DNA of 32,874 nucleotides from Flavobacterium sp. (GCA_030151565.1 JASLDM010000072.1:1-32874); one strand, 5' to 3'; shown: positions 1 through 7,364, counted from the stretch's first letter. Numbers and translations: made by a program. Notes: a model not told the origin generated them from the letters alone.

Positions 1-24
1 GCGGAGAAAGAGGGAATATAACCC
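1..24 (-). other. tRNA 3'-end-like sequence, candidate left attachment core
   Basis: Read on the plus strand, these 24 bases match 17 of 24 positions of the tRNA-Ser 3' end at 19,381-19,404, in the same orientation. Bases 1-15 look like the acceptor and T-stem end of a tRNA gene read from its 3' side, but the T-loop consensus that should follow (TTCGA) is replaced by unrelated bases. This is what a left att site would look like if the core ended inside the T-stem. The mismatches with the intact tRNA and the lack of left flank leave chance or a remnant of another tRNA possible. Confidence 0.35.
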
Positions 25-107
25 ATATATAAATAGAGTGTGATAAAATACTATTATTTTGATTTATTGGTAGTTATGTTTTTATTAAGTCGATTAAATA
101 CCTTAAA

Positions 108-148
108 ATACTATATGATAGTATCAAAATTGGGTGTATATTTGGGTG
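108..148 (+). promoter_or_regulatory. Integrase promoter with 7-bp palindrome and paired TTGGGTG arm repeats
   Basis: TATATTTG at 137-144 fits the Bacteroidota -7 consensus TAnnTTTG, 19 bases before the chosen integrase ATG. The -33 region holds a perfect inverted repeat, ATACTAT-atg-ATAGTAT (108-124), a likely regulator or recombination-protein site. TTGGGTG occurs at 130-136 and 142-148, 12 bp apart, and the same pair occurs at the other end of the element. The -7 box lies inside this repeat pair, so integrase binding to its arm sites could shut off its own promoter. That last point is inference. Confidence 0.6.
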
Positions 149-163
149 CTATTACAAATAACT

Positions 164-1435
164 ATGACTATAAAAAGAAAGATAACTATTGCTATTGAAA
201 AGAGAAAGAAAGATGGTGTATTAATCACAGAGAACGTTCCAATTCGTGCAAGAGTGGTATATAATGGTGGCCGTGTAGAACTCTTTACAGGCTACCGCAT
301 TGATGCTTCTAAATGGGATGAAGCAAAAGAAAAGGTACGCAATGGGTGTACCAATAAGCTAAAACAAAGCTCTTCCGAAATCAATACAGCAATACAGGAG
401 CTATCTACTACGATTGATAGAATCTTTAAAGAGTATGAATTGAAAAACGAAGTACCTTCTTTTGAACTCTTAAAAGATGAAATAAAACGCTACTCAGATA
501 AACAAACCATATCAGCAACAGAAAAGAATCTCTTTACAGCTTTTGACGAGTTTGTAAAAAGTAGTGGTAAACGCAATGATTGGACAACTGCTACTTACAC
601 CAAGTTTAATACTGTTCGTTCACATCTTTTTTCTTTCAAAAGCAATTTTCAGTTTACTGATATTAACGAAAAGACGTTATTAGACTACGTTTCATTTTTA
701 CGCATTGAAAAACAGATGCGTAATAGCACCATCGAAAAGCAAATTAGTTTTGTAAAGTGGTTTTTGAAGTGGTGTAAAAACAACAATTATACAATTACCT
801 ATAATTTTGAAGAGTTTAAACCAAAACTAAAGGAAACATCTAAAAAGATAATCTTTTTAACTCAAGAGGAAATCGAACAGATTAAATCAACGGATTTAGG
901 CACAAAGTCGTACTTAGAACGTGTACGTGATGTATTGCTTTTCTGTTGCTATACAGGACTTCGCTATTCAGATGCCTTTAGCCTAACAAGACACGACATT
1001 AAAAATGATGCTATTGAGTTTGTTACCAAAAAGACAAATGATATGCTGAGAGTTGAATTAAACAAACACAGTAGAGCAATATTAGAGAAGTACAAAGATG
1101 TACCTTTTGAAAAAGGAAAGGCACTACCTGTTATTTCTAATCAAAAGATGAATGACTACATAAAAGAACTTGGAGAATTAGCAGAGATTAATGAACCAAT
1201 CCGAGAAACGTATTATGTAGGCAATGAAAGAATAGATGAAGTAAAACCCAAATATGAACATTTAAGTACTCACGTAGGGCGAAGAACATTTATCTGTACT
1301 GCTTTATCATTGGGGATACCTGTACAAGTTGTAATGAAATGGACAGGACATTCAGACTACAAATCAATGAAACCTTATATTGATGTAGCTGATACAATTA
1401 AAGCGAATGCAATGACTAAATTTAATATGATATGA
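164..1435 (+). CDS. Tyrosine recombinase/integrase of the element
   Basis: This is a 423-residue site-specific tyrosine recombinase that would integrate and excise the element at the tRNA-Ser gene. The N-terminal ~95 residues form the arm-DNA-binding domain usual in Bacteroidota integrases, followed by a SAM-like core-binding domain (~120-215) and the catalytic domain. The catalytic set is complete: R267 in GLRYSD, K289, H370 and R373 in THVGRR, H396 in TGHSDY, and nucleophile Y405 in KPYIDV. I start at 164 rather than at the in-frame GTG at 134, because MTIKRK matches family starts and 134 would lie inside the -7 box. Its stop overlaps the next start by 4 bases (ATGA), so the two are translationally coupled. 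Family assignment is secure; the exact target core is inferred. Confidence 0.95.
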   Translation: MTIKRKITIAIEKRKKDGVLITENVPIRARVVYNGGRVELFTGYRIDASKWDEAKEKVRNGCTNKLKQSSSEINTAIQELSTTIDRIFKEYELKNEVPSFELLKDEIKRYSDKQTISATEKNLFTAFDEFVKSSGKRNDWTTATYTKFNTVRSHLFSFKSNFQFTDINEKTLLDYVSFLRIEKQMRNSTIEKQISFVKWFLKWCKNNNYTITYNFEEFKPKLKETSKKIIFLTQEEIEQIKSTDLGTKSYLERVRDVLLFCCYTGLRYSDAFSLTRHDIKNDAIEFVTKKTNDMLRVELNKHSRAILEKYKDVPFEKGKALPVISNQKMNDYIKELGELAEINEPIRETYYVGNERIDEVKPKYEHLSTHVGRRTFICTALSLGIPVQVVMKWTGHSDYKSMKPYIDVADTIKANAMTKFNMI

Positions 1436-2334
1436 GTTTAGATAATCCTCTTTTGAAACACATAAATGAGTATTTAAAAATACTAAAAGAACTATCAAAT
1501 TTATTAGATAATGATTCCTTACAGCAGAACACATATCAATGTATTCGACAGGAGAGTTACGCTAAAGCATTTAGCGATTTAACAAAACTTGATATTGATG
1601 CTCTTTTAATAACAGGACAAGCAGAGAGTTTATCTAAAAAAGTATTTCTGAATATACTAAAGCAGATTGAAGTTATTAATAAGCTTATTGATGATAAAGA
1701 CGAGTTAATAACTCATTTTGATTTTATTCATTTATATGATAAAGTACTACTTCCTAAAATGTTTGAGAACAAAATCTTAATTGCGCGACAGGATTTAAAA
1801 GAAATACAGGAAAAAGAAAAACCTATCTGGGTATCACAATGTGAATTTGATGAAGATAAAAAGTATTGGGAGAAAGAACTTTATAGGGTTTTAGCAGAAA
1901 GAGATACCTATACACAGGATAATGTGCATCTAATTCAAAACTATTATCACAAAATACGAGATTACCTTTTAATAGTTAAAGAAGATATTTATGTGTATTA
2001 CCCTGAAGATAGACTTCGTTTAGAATCTGATTTATTTGAGATCAAAGATGTACTTAAACTTTATAACTCTGCTTTAGAATTAAAATGTTTTAAGGAAGAT
2101 GATTTAGCATTTGAAGATTTTTATTTAATATTTAATTTAAGAGAGCCTAAAGCTCGATTTGATTCAACGTTTAAATACATAACAAAATTTGCTCAACCAC
2201 CACTATATGAAATGATGAAGGATATAGAAAAAGATGTTAGAGATAAAGTGATTGACTTCATTGTGTTGAAATTAAAACTAAAGTCTGCATTGACAATTTC
2301 GAAACGCTTTTATAAACCTTCAGAAGAAATTTAA
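1432..2334 (+). CDS. Unknown 300-residue protein coupled to the integrase
   Basis: I do not recognise this protein. It has 300 residues, is rich in Lys, Glu, Asp, Leu and Ile, is almost certainly helical, and has no signal peptide, membrane segment, P-loop or cysteine motif. It begins inside the integrase stop codon (ATGA overlap), so the two are made together, and it is followed by a strong hairpin terminator. That makes int plus this gene a closed transcription unit. Its position suggests a role in integration, excision or control of the element, but this is inferred from location only. It could also be unrelated cargo. Confidence 0.75.
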   Translation: MSLDNPLLKHINEYLKILKELSNLLDNDSLQQNTYQCIRQESYAKAFSDLTKLDIDALLITGQAESLSKKVFLNILKQIEVINKLIDDKDELITHFDFIHLYDKVLLPKMFENKILIARQDLKEIQEKEKPIWVSQCEFDEDKKYWEKELYRVLAERDTYTQDNVHLIQNYYHKIRDYLLIVKEDIYVYYPEDRLRLESDLFEIKDVLKLYNSALELKCFKEDDLAFEDFYLIFNLREPKARFDSTFKYITKFAQPPLYEMMKDIEKDVRDKVIDFIVLKLKLKSALTISKRFYKPSEEI

Positions 2335-2412
2335 TTATTGTTTTAATCCTTTTAAGTTCATTAAAGAGTTTTTAAAGTCTTTTATTTTTGATTTCCTCAA
2401 AAACAAATAACC

Positions 2413-2461
2413 AAACGCATATAACTAATTCATTATTAATTATATGCGTTTTGTTTTTTTA
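2413..2461 (+). terminator. Rho-independent terminator after the integrase operon
   Basis: A perfect 12-bp stem (2413-2424 with 2440-2451) has a 15-base loop and is followed by a T-rich tract, TTTGTTTTTTT, to 2460. It ends the int and unknown-gene transcript and separates it from the DUF3853 promoter. Confidence 0.85.
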
Positions 2462-2505
2462 TCAAATTCCACACATTTCCACAGAAATTTACAGATAGTT
2501 TTGAA

Positions 2506-2535
2506 TTGTTCGAACATCACAAAATCGTATAATTT
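2506..2535 (+). promoter_or_regulatory. Promoter and palindromic operator of the DUF3853 gene
   Basis: TTG at 2506-2508, a 19-base spacer and TATAATTT at 2528-2535 fit the Bacteroidota two-box layout, with the gene start 13 bases downstream. The 10-bp palindrome TGTTCGAACA (2507-2516) covers the upstream box and is a likely operator. Which protein binds it is unknown; the DUF3853 product itself is one candidate. Confidence 0.5.
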
Positions 2536-2548
2536 AAAAACTAAAACT

Positions 2549-2848
2549 ATGTATATAAGCGAATTAAAAGAAAAGCCAGTTTGGCAAATGACAGGAGAAG
2601 AACTATTACAGTTATTACAAACAGTATCTATAAAGGATTTTAAAGAACTCAATACTTCGCAAGAAACGCAACAATCTACAAAGCGTTATGTTTACGGAAT
2701 ACGTGGTATAGCAGACCTACTTGGGTGCAGTATTACCACTGCTAATAAAATCAAGAAAGAAGGTCATATCAAAAAAGCGATTATCCAAAGAGGTAGAAAA
2801 ATTATAGTCGATGCTGACTTGGCATTAGAACTATTCGCTAAAAAATAA
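2549..2848 (+). CDS. DUF3853 family protein, excisionase-like DNA-binding protein
   Basis: This is a 99-residue protein of the DUF3853 type, common in Bacteroidota mobile elements between the integrase and the primase. The first ~45 residues contain the family signature (EKPVWQMTGEELLQLL). The C-terminal half, from YVYGIRGIADLLGCS to the end, is a MerR/excisionase-like winged helix in which the tool-box helices recognise DNA. The start at 2549 (MYISELKEK) is chosen over an upstream in-frame ATG at 2444, because 2444 lies inside the terminator and the family begins here. The likely role is as an excision directionality factor or regulator of the replication and mobilisation genes. The fold is supported; the role is inferred. 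Confidence 0.85.
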   Translation: MYISELKEKPVWQMTGEELLQLLQTVSIKDFKELNTSQETQQSTKRYVYGIRGIADLLGCSITTANKIKKEGHIKKAIIQRGRKIIVDADLALELFAKK

Positions 2849-2876
2849 AAGGGACAACTTGTGCAAATCGTCCCTT
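2849..2876 (+). terminator. Hairpin after DUF3853, possible terminator or attenuator
   Basis: AAGGGAC (2849-2855) pairs with GTCCCTT (2870-2876) directly after the stop codon. The loop contains a short palindrome, TTGTGCAA. No U-tract follows, so it may only attenuate transcription. A second small hairpin, CTTATC/GATAAG (2904-2922), lies before the next gene. Confidence 0.45.
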
Positions 2877-2944
2877 AATATCCAATTAAAGTATAACTCA
2901 ACTCTTATCGTATAAAGATAAGGATTATTAAAACACAAGTAAAT

Positions 2945-4180
2945 ATGAGCTTAGATATACCCTATATCCGAGTAGGAACTGCTTACTTTAAAATCATCGA
3001 AAAACCTTTGATATCAGGTGATAAAGTTAAAGTAATGGTGCGTTGGACTCGTGAAACGATTGTATCAGATCACGGAAAGTCCTACTTAGAGAACGTCTTA
3101 AAATTAGATGGCTTTTGCTGTATTCCAGACCATCTTAACTATCAACCAATCGTAGAAAATTTTTTTAATACCTATAATGAATTAAATATGAAACCAATAG
3201 AAGAAGATTTTAACTTAAATGAATTAGAACAATTGATTCCAAACTCACTACACTTTGTAAAGCACATATTCGGAAGTGAACAATACGAATATGGTTTAGA
3301 CTATCTAAAGCTATTGTATGAGAAGCCAACGCAAACCTTACCAATATTGTGCCTTGTTAGTAAAGAACGTGCAACAGGAAAAAGCTCTTTTATTAAATGG
3401 CTTAAAAATATCTTTGGACTCAATATGACTTATATCAAAGGAGATTCTTTTGGTTCTCAATTTAACGCTGATTGGGCAAGTATGTTATTAGTTGCCATAG
3501 ACGAAGTATTCTTTGATAAGAAAGAGATTACAGAGCGTTTAAAGTACCTTTCTACTACTGACAAAGACAAAGTTGAAGCAAAGGGAAAAGACAGACAGGA
3601 AATAGAGTTTTTCGCCAAGTTTATTCTTTGCTCTAACAATGAGGATGATTTCATTCAAATAGACGAAGAAGAAATACGTTTTTGGATTCGAAAGATTAAA
3701 CCTATTGAATCAGAAGACGTTCACTTTATCAAGAAGCTAACAAGTGAAGTTCCTTATTTCATCAAATACTTACTTCTACGACCTTATTACACCACGCAAC
3801 AAACCCGAATGTGGTTTACACCTAAACAGATACTTACAGCTTCCCTTTTAAAACTAATTAGTAAAAACAAAATAGAGATTTCACTTTTAGAACTTTTAAA
3901 CCTGTGCTTTGAAAAGGTTGCCGAGGATGAAATTTGCGTAGCTCCCAATGATTTACTCTTGTTATTACGCAAGACAAACCCAAAACTAATTATATCTGCT
4001 AGTGAAATAAGAAAGATTTTAAAGAAATGGGATTTCGAACCACAAAATAACACAAAATCTTATCAAGGAATAGAGCTTTTATCTCATGGAGAATTTGTTA
4101 AAATAGAACGTAGAGGACGTTACTACATCATTAAAAAAGATTTATTCTATAAAATATTTGATGCAATGATGCAAGAATAG
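2945..4180 (+). CDS. Primase-helicase family protein (SF3/VapE-like, DUF5906 type)
   Basis: This is a 411-residue ATPase resembling the helicase half of phage and plasmid primase-helicases. A P-loop lies at 139-147 (SKERATGKS), followed by Walker B at ~182-187 (LLVAIDE) and a sensor-like Asn in FILCSNNEDDF (~226-236). A helical or winged-helix C-terminal part follows. It would unwind DNA at the element's origin, probably with the TOPRIM primase encoded next. The last codons of the gene contain the first two TGATGCA iterons, so the origin-like repeat cluster begins inside the coding sequence. The N-terminal ~100 residues show no primase motifs that I recognise. The ATPase assignment is firm; the exact subfamily is less so. 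Confidence 0.85.
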   Translation: MSLDIPYIRVGTAYFKIIEKPLISGDKVKVMVRWTRETIVSDHGKSYLENVLKLDGFCCIPDHLNYQPIVENFFNTYNELNMKPIEEDFNLNELEQLIPNSLHFVKHIFGSEQYEYGLDYLKLLYEKPTQTLPILCLVSKERATGKSSFIKWLKNIFGLNMTYIKGDSFGSQFNADWASMLLVAIDEVFFDKKEITERLKYLSTTDKDKVEAKGKDRQEIEFFAKFILCSNNEDDFIQIDEEEIRFWIRKIKPIESEDVHFIKKLTSEVPYFIKYLLLRPYYTTQQTRMWFTPKQILTASLLKLISKNKIEISLLELLNLCFEKVAEDEICVAPNDLLLLLRKTNPKLIISASEIRKILKKWDFEPQNNTKSYQGIELLSHGEFVKIERRGRYYIIKKDLFYKIFDAMMQE

Positions 4181-4363
4181 ATTAAACTATTGTTTATTAA
4201 TAAGTTACACTGCATCAAAGTCTGCATCAAACTAAAAATACATCAAGTTTGATGCAAGAGTGATGCAAGAAACAAAATGAGTTTGATGCAGTGATGCAAG
4301 AGTGATGCAGAGTATTTTATTGAAATACAATTGATTAACACCTTTCTGCATCATTGCATCAAA
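4157..4363. repeat. Iteron cluster: eleven TGATGCA copies, candidate replication origin
   Basis: TGATGCA occurs on the plus strand at 4159, 4167, 4250, 4261, 4284, 4292 and 4303. Its complement TGCATCA occurs at 4211, 4223, 4347 and 4355. Neighbouring copies are 8, 11 or 12 bp apart. The two edge pairs form a perfect 17-bp inverted repeat (4157-4173 and 4347-4363) enclosing the cluster. The block lies between the helicase and primase genes, and an AT-rich stretch (4311-4340) sits beside the right edge. The repeats are seen directly; function as oriV or as an operator array is inferred. Confidence 0.75.
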
Positions 4364-4398
4364 AAAAACAGATTTTTAACCCGACTATTTCAAAACGT

Positions 4399-5352
4399 AT
4401 GAATTGTGAATCAGCTAAACAAATTAGCCTAACAGACTTACTTAAAAAGTTAGGTCATACCCCAACCAAAATAATGAGAGTTGATTGGTGGTATCTCAGT
4501 CCATTTAGAACTGAAAAAACAGCATCATTTAAAGTGAATATTGATAAAAACGTGTTTTATGACCATTCTGCTGGTTTTGGTGGAACAACACTTGATTTTG
4601 TGATGAAGTACAATAATTGCGATATTAAATCAGCTTTAGAATTGCTCAAAAACGATTCTTTTTCTTTTCATCAGCCAATTATTGTGAGTTCTAACATTAT
4701 TCAAGAACCAACATATACAATTCAAGCGATTAAGCCATTAACACATCCAAACTTGATACAATATATCACTGAGCGTAATCTTAGCCTTAAAATGGCTCAA
4801 ACTTATTGTAAGGAAGTACACTATACTCTAAACAACAAATCATATTACGCTGTTGGTTTTCCCAATACCACCATAAATGGTTTCGAACTAAGAAACGTGT
4901 ATATAAAAATGTGTCTTGGAAAAAAGGCAGTAACCTACTTTGATAACAAAAGTAAACATATTGTCTTGTTTGAATCTTGGAGTGATTACATCAGCTTTTT
5001 AACCCTTTATCCAAATGCAGAAAAGCAATATGATTATTTGATTCTTAATTCCGTATCAATGTTGAATAATACAATAATTAAAACACCAAATAATTATTTG
5101 TACAAATGTACAAATGGGGAATTGTATAAATGTATCAATGTACAAATGGATAAAAGTATCAATAATACTTTGTACAAAGAATTAAAGTATGAAAGTATTA
5201 TTTGTTGTTTCGACAATGATAAAGCTGGAGAAAGTGCCTTTCAAAAAGTAGCTCAGACCTATACAAACGTTGTTGATGGACGAAAACTGTACGAGAATCA
5301 CAAAGATTTGAATGATTATTTACTAACTATTAACCGCAATGATTTGACGTAA
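4399..5352 (+). CDS. TOPRIM-domain DNA primase
   Basis: This is a 317-residue primase-like protein. The N-terminal ~90 residues resemble the DnaG/CHC2-type zinc-binding domain (YLSPFRTEKTASFKV, then FYDHSAGFGGTTLDFV), although the usual zinc ligands are not all visible. The TOPRIM domain has its conserved Glu in HIVLFESWSDY and the DxD in ICCFDNDKAGE. It should synthesise primers for the element's own replication, with the neighbouring helicase. I start at 4399 (MNCESAKQ); an in-frame ATT or ATC further left at 4354 would lie inside the iterons. Between ~4580 and 5200 there is a run of near-repeated codons giving YKC(T/I)N segments, a local low-complexity expansion. Confidence 0.85.
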   Translation: MNCESAKQISLTDLLKKLGHTPTKIMRVDWWYLSPFRTEKTASFKVNIDKNVFYDHSAGFGGTTLDFVMKYNNCDIKSALELLKNDSFSFHQPIIVSSNIIQEPTYTIQAIKPLTHPNLIQYITERNLSLKMAQTYCKEVHYTLNNKSYYAVGFPNTTINGFELRNVYIKMCLGKKAVTYFDNKSKHIVLFESWSDYISFLTLYPNAEKQYDYLILNSVSMLNNTIIKTPNNYLYKCTNGELYKCINVQMDKSINNTLYKELKYESIICCFDNDKAGESAFQKVAQTYTNVVDGRKLYENHKDLNDYLLTINRNDLT

Positions 5353-5359
5353 GAATTAT

Positions 5360-5413
5360 CGAGATGTGTCTTTGTCCTTACAAATTGGAAATTTGACAGC
5401 CAAAGACCACTCG
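5360..5413. other. Candidate origin of transfer (oriT), nested inverted repeats
   Basis: This lies in the 83-bp gap directly before the MobC-like gene. CGAG (5360-5363) and GTCTTTG (5368-5374) pair with CAAAGAC (5401-5407) and CTCG (5410-5413). Inside them is a second perfect hairpin, CAAATT-gga-AATTTG (5381-5395). Nested inverted repeats next to relaxase genes are typical of MOBP oriTs. The nic site cannot be identified by eye. Confidence 0.55.
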
Positions 5414-5435
5414 TTTTTCTCCCGAAGGTCGCAAA

Positions 5436-5747
5436 ATGGCTAAGACGATGAAAAAAACAAAGAAGATAGAATTTAGAGTTACCCTTACAGAAGCTCTAAT
5501 CATAAAAAACAAAGCAGAAAAAGTCGGCTGTAGCGTTTCTGAATATATCCGAAACACTGCACTTGATTATTCTTTAGCGTATAAATTAACTCCTGACGAA
5601 GTAGAAGTTTACAAACTGCTCAACAAATACGCTGATAATTTTAGAAGAATAAGCAATCTTTTTAAGCTTGGCGATACAACAGGAGTTAAACAGCACACCA
5701 TTGAAACGGCTAATCTAATTCGGACTCACTTACAAAAACTATTGTAA
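5436..5747 (+). CDS. MobC-like relaxosome accessory protein (BmgB type)
   Basis: This is a 103-residue ribbon-helix-helix protein of the plasmid mobilisation MobC family. A basic start (MAKTMKKTKK) leads into the beta strand IEFRVTLTE and helices containing VGCSVSEYIRNTAL, the usual RHH signature. The C-terminal half has the MobC-type DNFRRISNLFK segment. It should bind oriT and help the relaxase load and nick. It begins 22 bases after the candidate oriT and ends 2 bases before the relaxase gene, so the two form an operon. An internal ATG at 5448 is an alternative start. Confidence 0.85.
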   Translation: MAKTMKKTKKIEFRVTLTEALIIKNKAEKVGCSVSEYIRNTALDYSLAYKLTPDEVEVYKLLNKYADNFRRISNLFKLGDTTGVKQHTIETANLIRTHLQKLL

Positions 5748-5749
5748 AG

Positions 5750-6664
5750 ATGATAGCTAAAGCAAAATCTTGTGTTGGTGGCACAGCATTATTCAATTAC
5801 GTAATTGATGATAAAAAGGGATATGAGCTATTAAGAAACAATCTTTCGGGGGATACTCCGAAAGATATGTTTCAAACGATGCAGATACTACAAAATCAAA
5901 ACAGCAGATGTAAAAACAACACAATATCGGCTGTTATATCTCCAACTATTGTAGATAGTCAAAAGATGAGCGATAAAGATTTACGAGCATTAGCCGTTGA
6001 GTTTTTACTTGGTTTACAAATCGATCCTACCAAAGCTCAATTCATTGCTTTTGTTCATACAGAAAAAGAGCATAAACATATTCACATCATTGCTAACCGT
6101 ATAGATGAAAACGGAAAGGCACTAAAGGATAATTACATTGGTTTTGAAGCTCAAAGAGTTGCTCACGAAATAGCACTTAAATACGGTTGGACGTCTATAA
6201 GACAAGAAAACGAGAATAAGAAACAAAGAGCTAACAACACAAACTTAATAGCTAAAAACGCTATCAAAACAGCTCATAGAGAAGTTTTAAGACAGAAACC
6301 TAAAGATTTAAAACAATACATTCGCTTAATGCTGGAAAAAGATATTGAGGTTAAACCAACTATTAACAAACAGGGGAATATTCAAGGATATCGTTTTATT
6401 CATTTGGAAACAGGTACAAACTTAAAAGCAAGTGAAGTTGACCGAAATATGAAGCTCAATGATTTATTTAAAAACACTGTAAGTATAGAATCTAAAAATG
6501 AAGTAGAAAAACTATTTATTAAACAGGAACCAAGTGAACCACAAATGCAGAATTGGAAAACAGATGCGTCTGTTTTATTTAGTTTGTTATCTACTTTACA
6601 GTTTGGCAGTAATGATGAGGACGATGAACAGAAAAAACGCAAACGAAGAACACTAAAAAGATAA
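5750..6664 (+). CDS. Relaxase/mobilisation nuclease (MobA/BmgA type, MOBP)
   Basis: This is a 304-residue relaxase that would nick oriT, stay covalently bound to the 5' end and pilot the strand into a recipient through another element's conjugation machine. Motif I has catalytic Tyr17 in LFNYVIDDK. Motif III has the metal-binding histidines H103 and H108/H110/H112 in HTEKEHKHIHIIANR. The C-terminal ~100 residues are basic and end in KKRKRRTLKR, suited to DNA binding. It is shorter than plasmid relaxases but normal for Bacteroidota IMEs. It overlaps no neighbour; the next gene follows after 3 bases. Confidence 0.93.
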   Translation: MIAKAKSCVGGTALFNYVIDDKKGYELLRNNLSGDTPKDMFQTMQILQNQNSRCKNNTISAVISPTIVDSQKMSDKDLRALAVEFLLGLQIDPTKAQFIAFVHTEKEHKHIHIIANRIDENGKALKDNYIGFEAQRVAHEIALKYGWTSIRQENENKKQRANNTNLIAKNAIKTAHREVLRQKPKDLKQYIRLMLEKDIEVKPTINKQGNIQGYRFIHLETGTNLKASEVDRNMKLNDLFKNTVSIESKNEVEKLFIKQEPSEPQMQNWKTDASVLFSLLSTLQFGSNDEDDEQKKRKRRTLKR

Positions 6665-6667
6665 ACG

Positions 6668-7153
6668 ATGGCAAAGAATCAACCTAAACTCACTGATATG
6701 ACTGAATTATTACTTCACCAAGTCATGCAATTACAACAAACGATAAAGCAAAGCGAAAAAACACATTTAGATACAATCAAAGAATTGAGTAACATCAAAG
6801 TAACAGTAAATGTAGCTGAACTCCGACAGATAGAAAAAGAACAGCGAAAACGACTGTTAAATGACTTTGAAGAGTTTCATCTGGAGATAACAAAAAATAA
6901 TGAAGAGCTTTTAAAAGTTCATAAGGCTGTTAGTTCTAAAAGGTTGTTGTACTTGATAGGATTGAACATCTTTTTACTTTTAACAACAGGGTTTTCTATG
7001 TATATAGTAGTTAAGAATACTATTGAGAAATCGGAGTACGAGATACTAGTTAATGAACAAACTAAATTGAGAAATCAATTAGAAAATGTAAATCAGTTTT
7101 TTATTGAGAATCCTAAGATTTCTACGACTTTCCAAGATTGGAATCAAAAGTAA
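6668..7153 (+). CDS. Coiled-coil single-pass membrane protein after the relaxase
   Basis: This is a 161-residue protein in the mob operon, starting 3 bases after the relaxase stop. Residues ~15-90 are Gln, Lys and Glu-rich heptad-like helix, residues ~93-115 (LLYLIGLNIFLLLTTGFSMYIVV) form one membrane helix, and a short second helical part (~120-150) follows. There is no signal peptide or enzymatic motif. By position it could tether the relaxosome to the membrane or to a helper coupling protein, like MobB-type accessory proteins, but no sequence motif proves this. Confidence 0.8.
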   Translation: MAKNQPKLTDMTELLLHQVMQLQQTIKQSEKTHLDTIKELSNIKVTVNVAELRQIEKEQRKRLLNDFEEFHLEITKNNEELLKVHKAVSSKRLLYLIGLNIFLLLTTGFSMYIVVKNTIEKSEYEILVNEQTKLRNQLENVNQFFIENPKISTTFQDWNQK

Positions 7154-7173
7154 TAAAACTTTAAAATATTAAT

Positions 7174-7235
7174 CAAAGTTATTTCCGTAAAATTTTTAGA
7201 GCTGTGAGGGCTCAAAATTTTACAGAATAACTTTG
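7174..7235. repeat. 62-base imperfect inverted repeat at the mob/defence junction
   Basis: CAAAGTTATT (7174-7183) is fully complementary to 7226-7235, and GTAAAATTTT (7187-7196) to 7214-7223. GAGC/GCTC lies near the loop (7199-7213). The genes on either side converge here, so a two-way terminator is plausible, though no strong T-tract follows. The remainder of the gap to 7364 is AT-rich and shows nothing further. Confidence 0.6.
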
Positions 7236-7364
7236 TTGGATTGTGTCGTAAATATTTAAAACGCATAATGCTATCCAATAATATATCCATTAATACTGAA
7301 CTGGTATTTTTAAATAAACATTAAAATTTTGATGATGAATCTCATGAATTTTGTAATATACTTC

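Noticed and set aside
1..24. A complete tRNA gene at the window start
   Set aside because: Only a 3'-end-like stretch is present; the T-loop consensus is missing and no anticodon arm follows.
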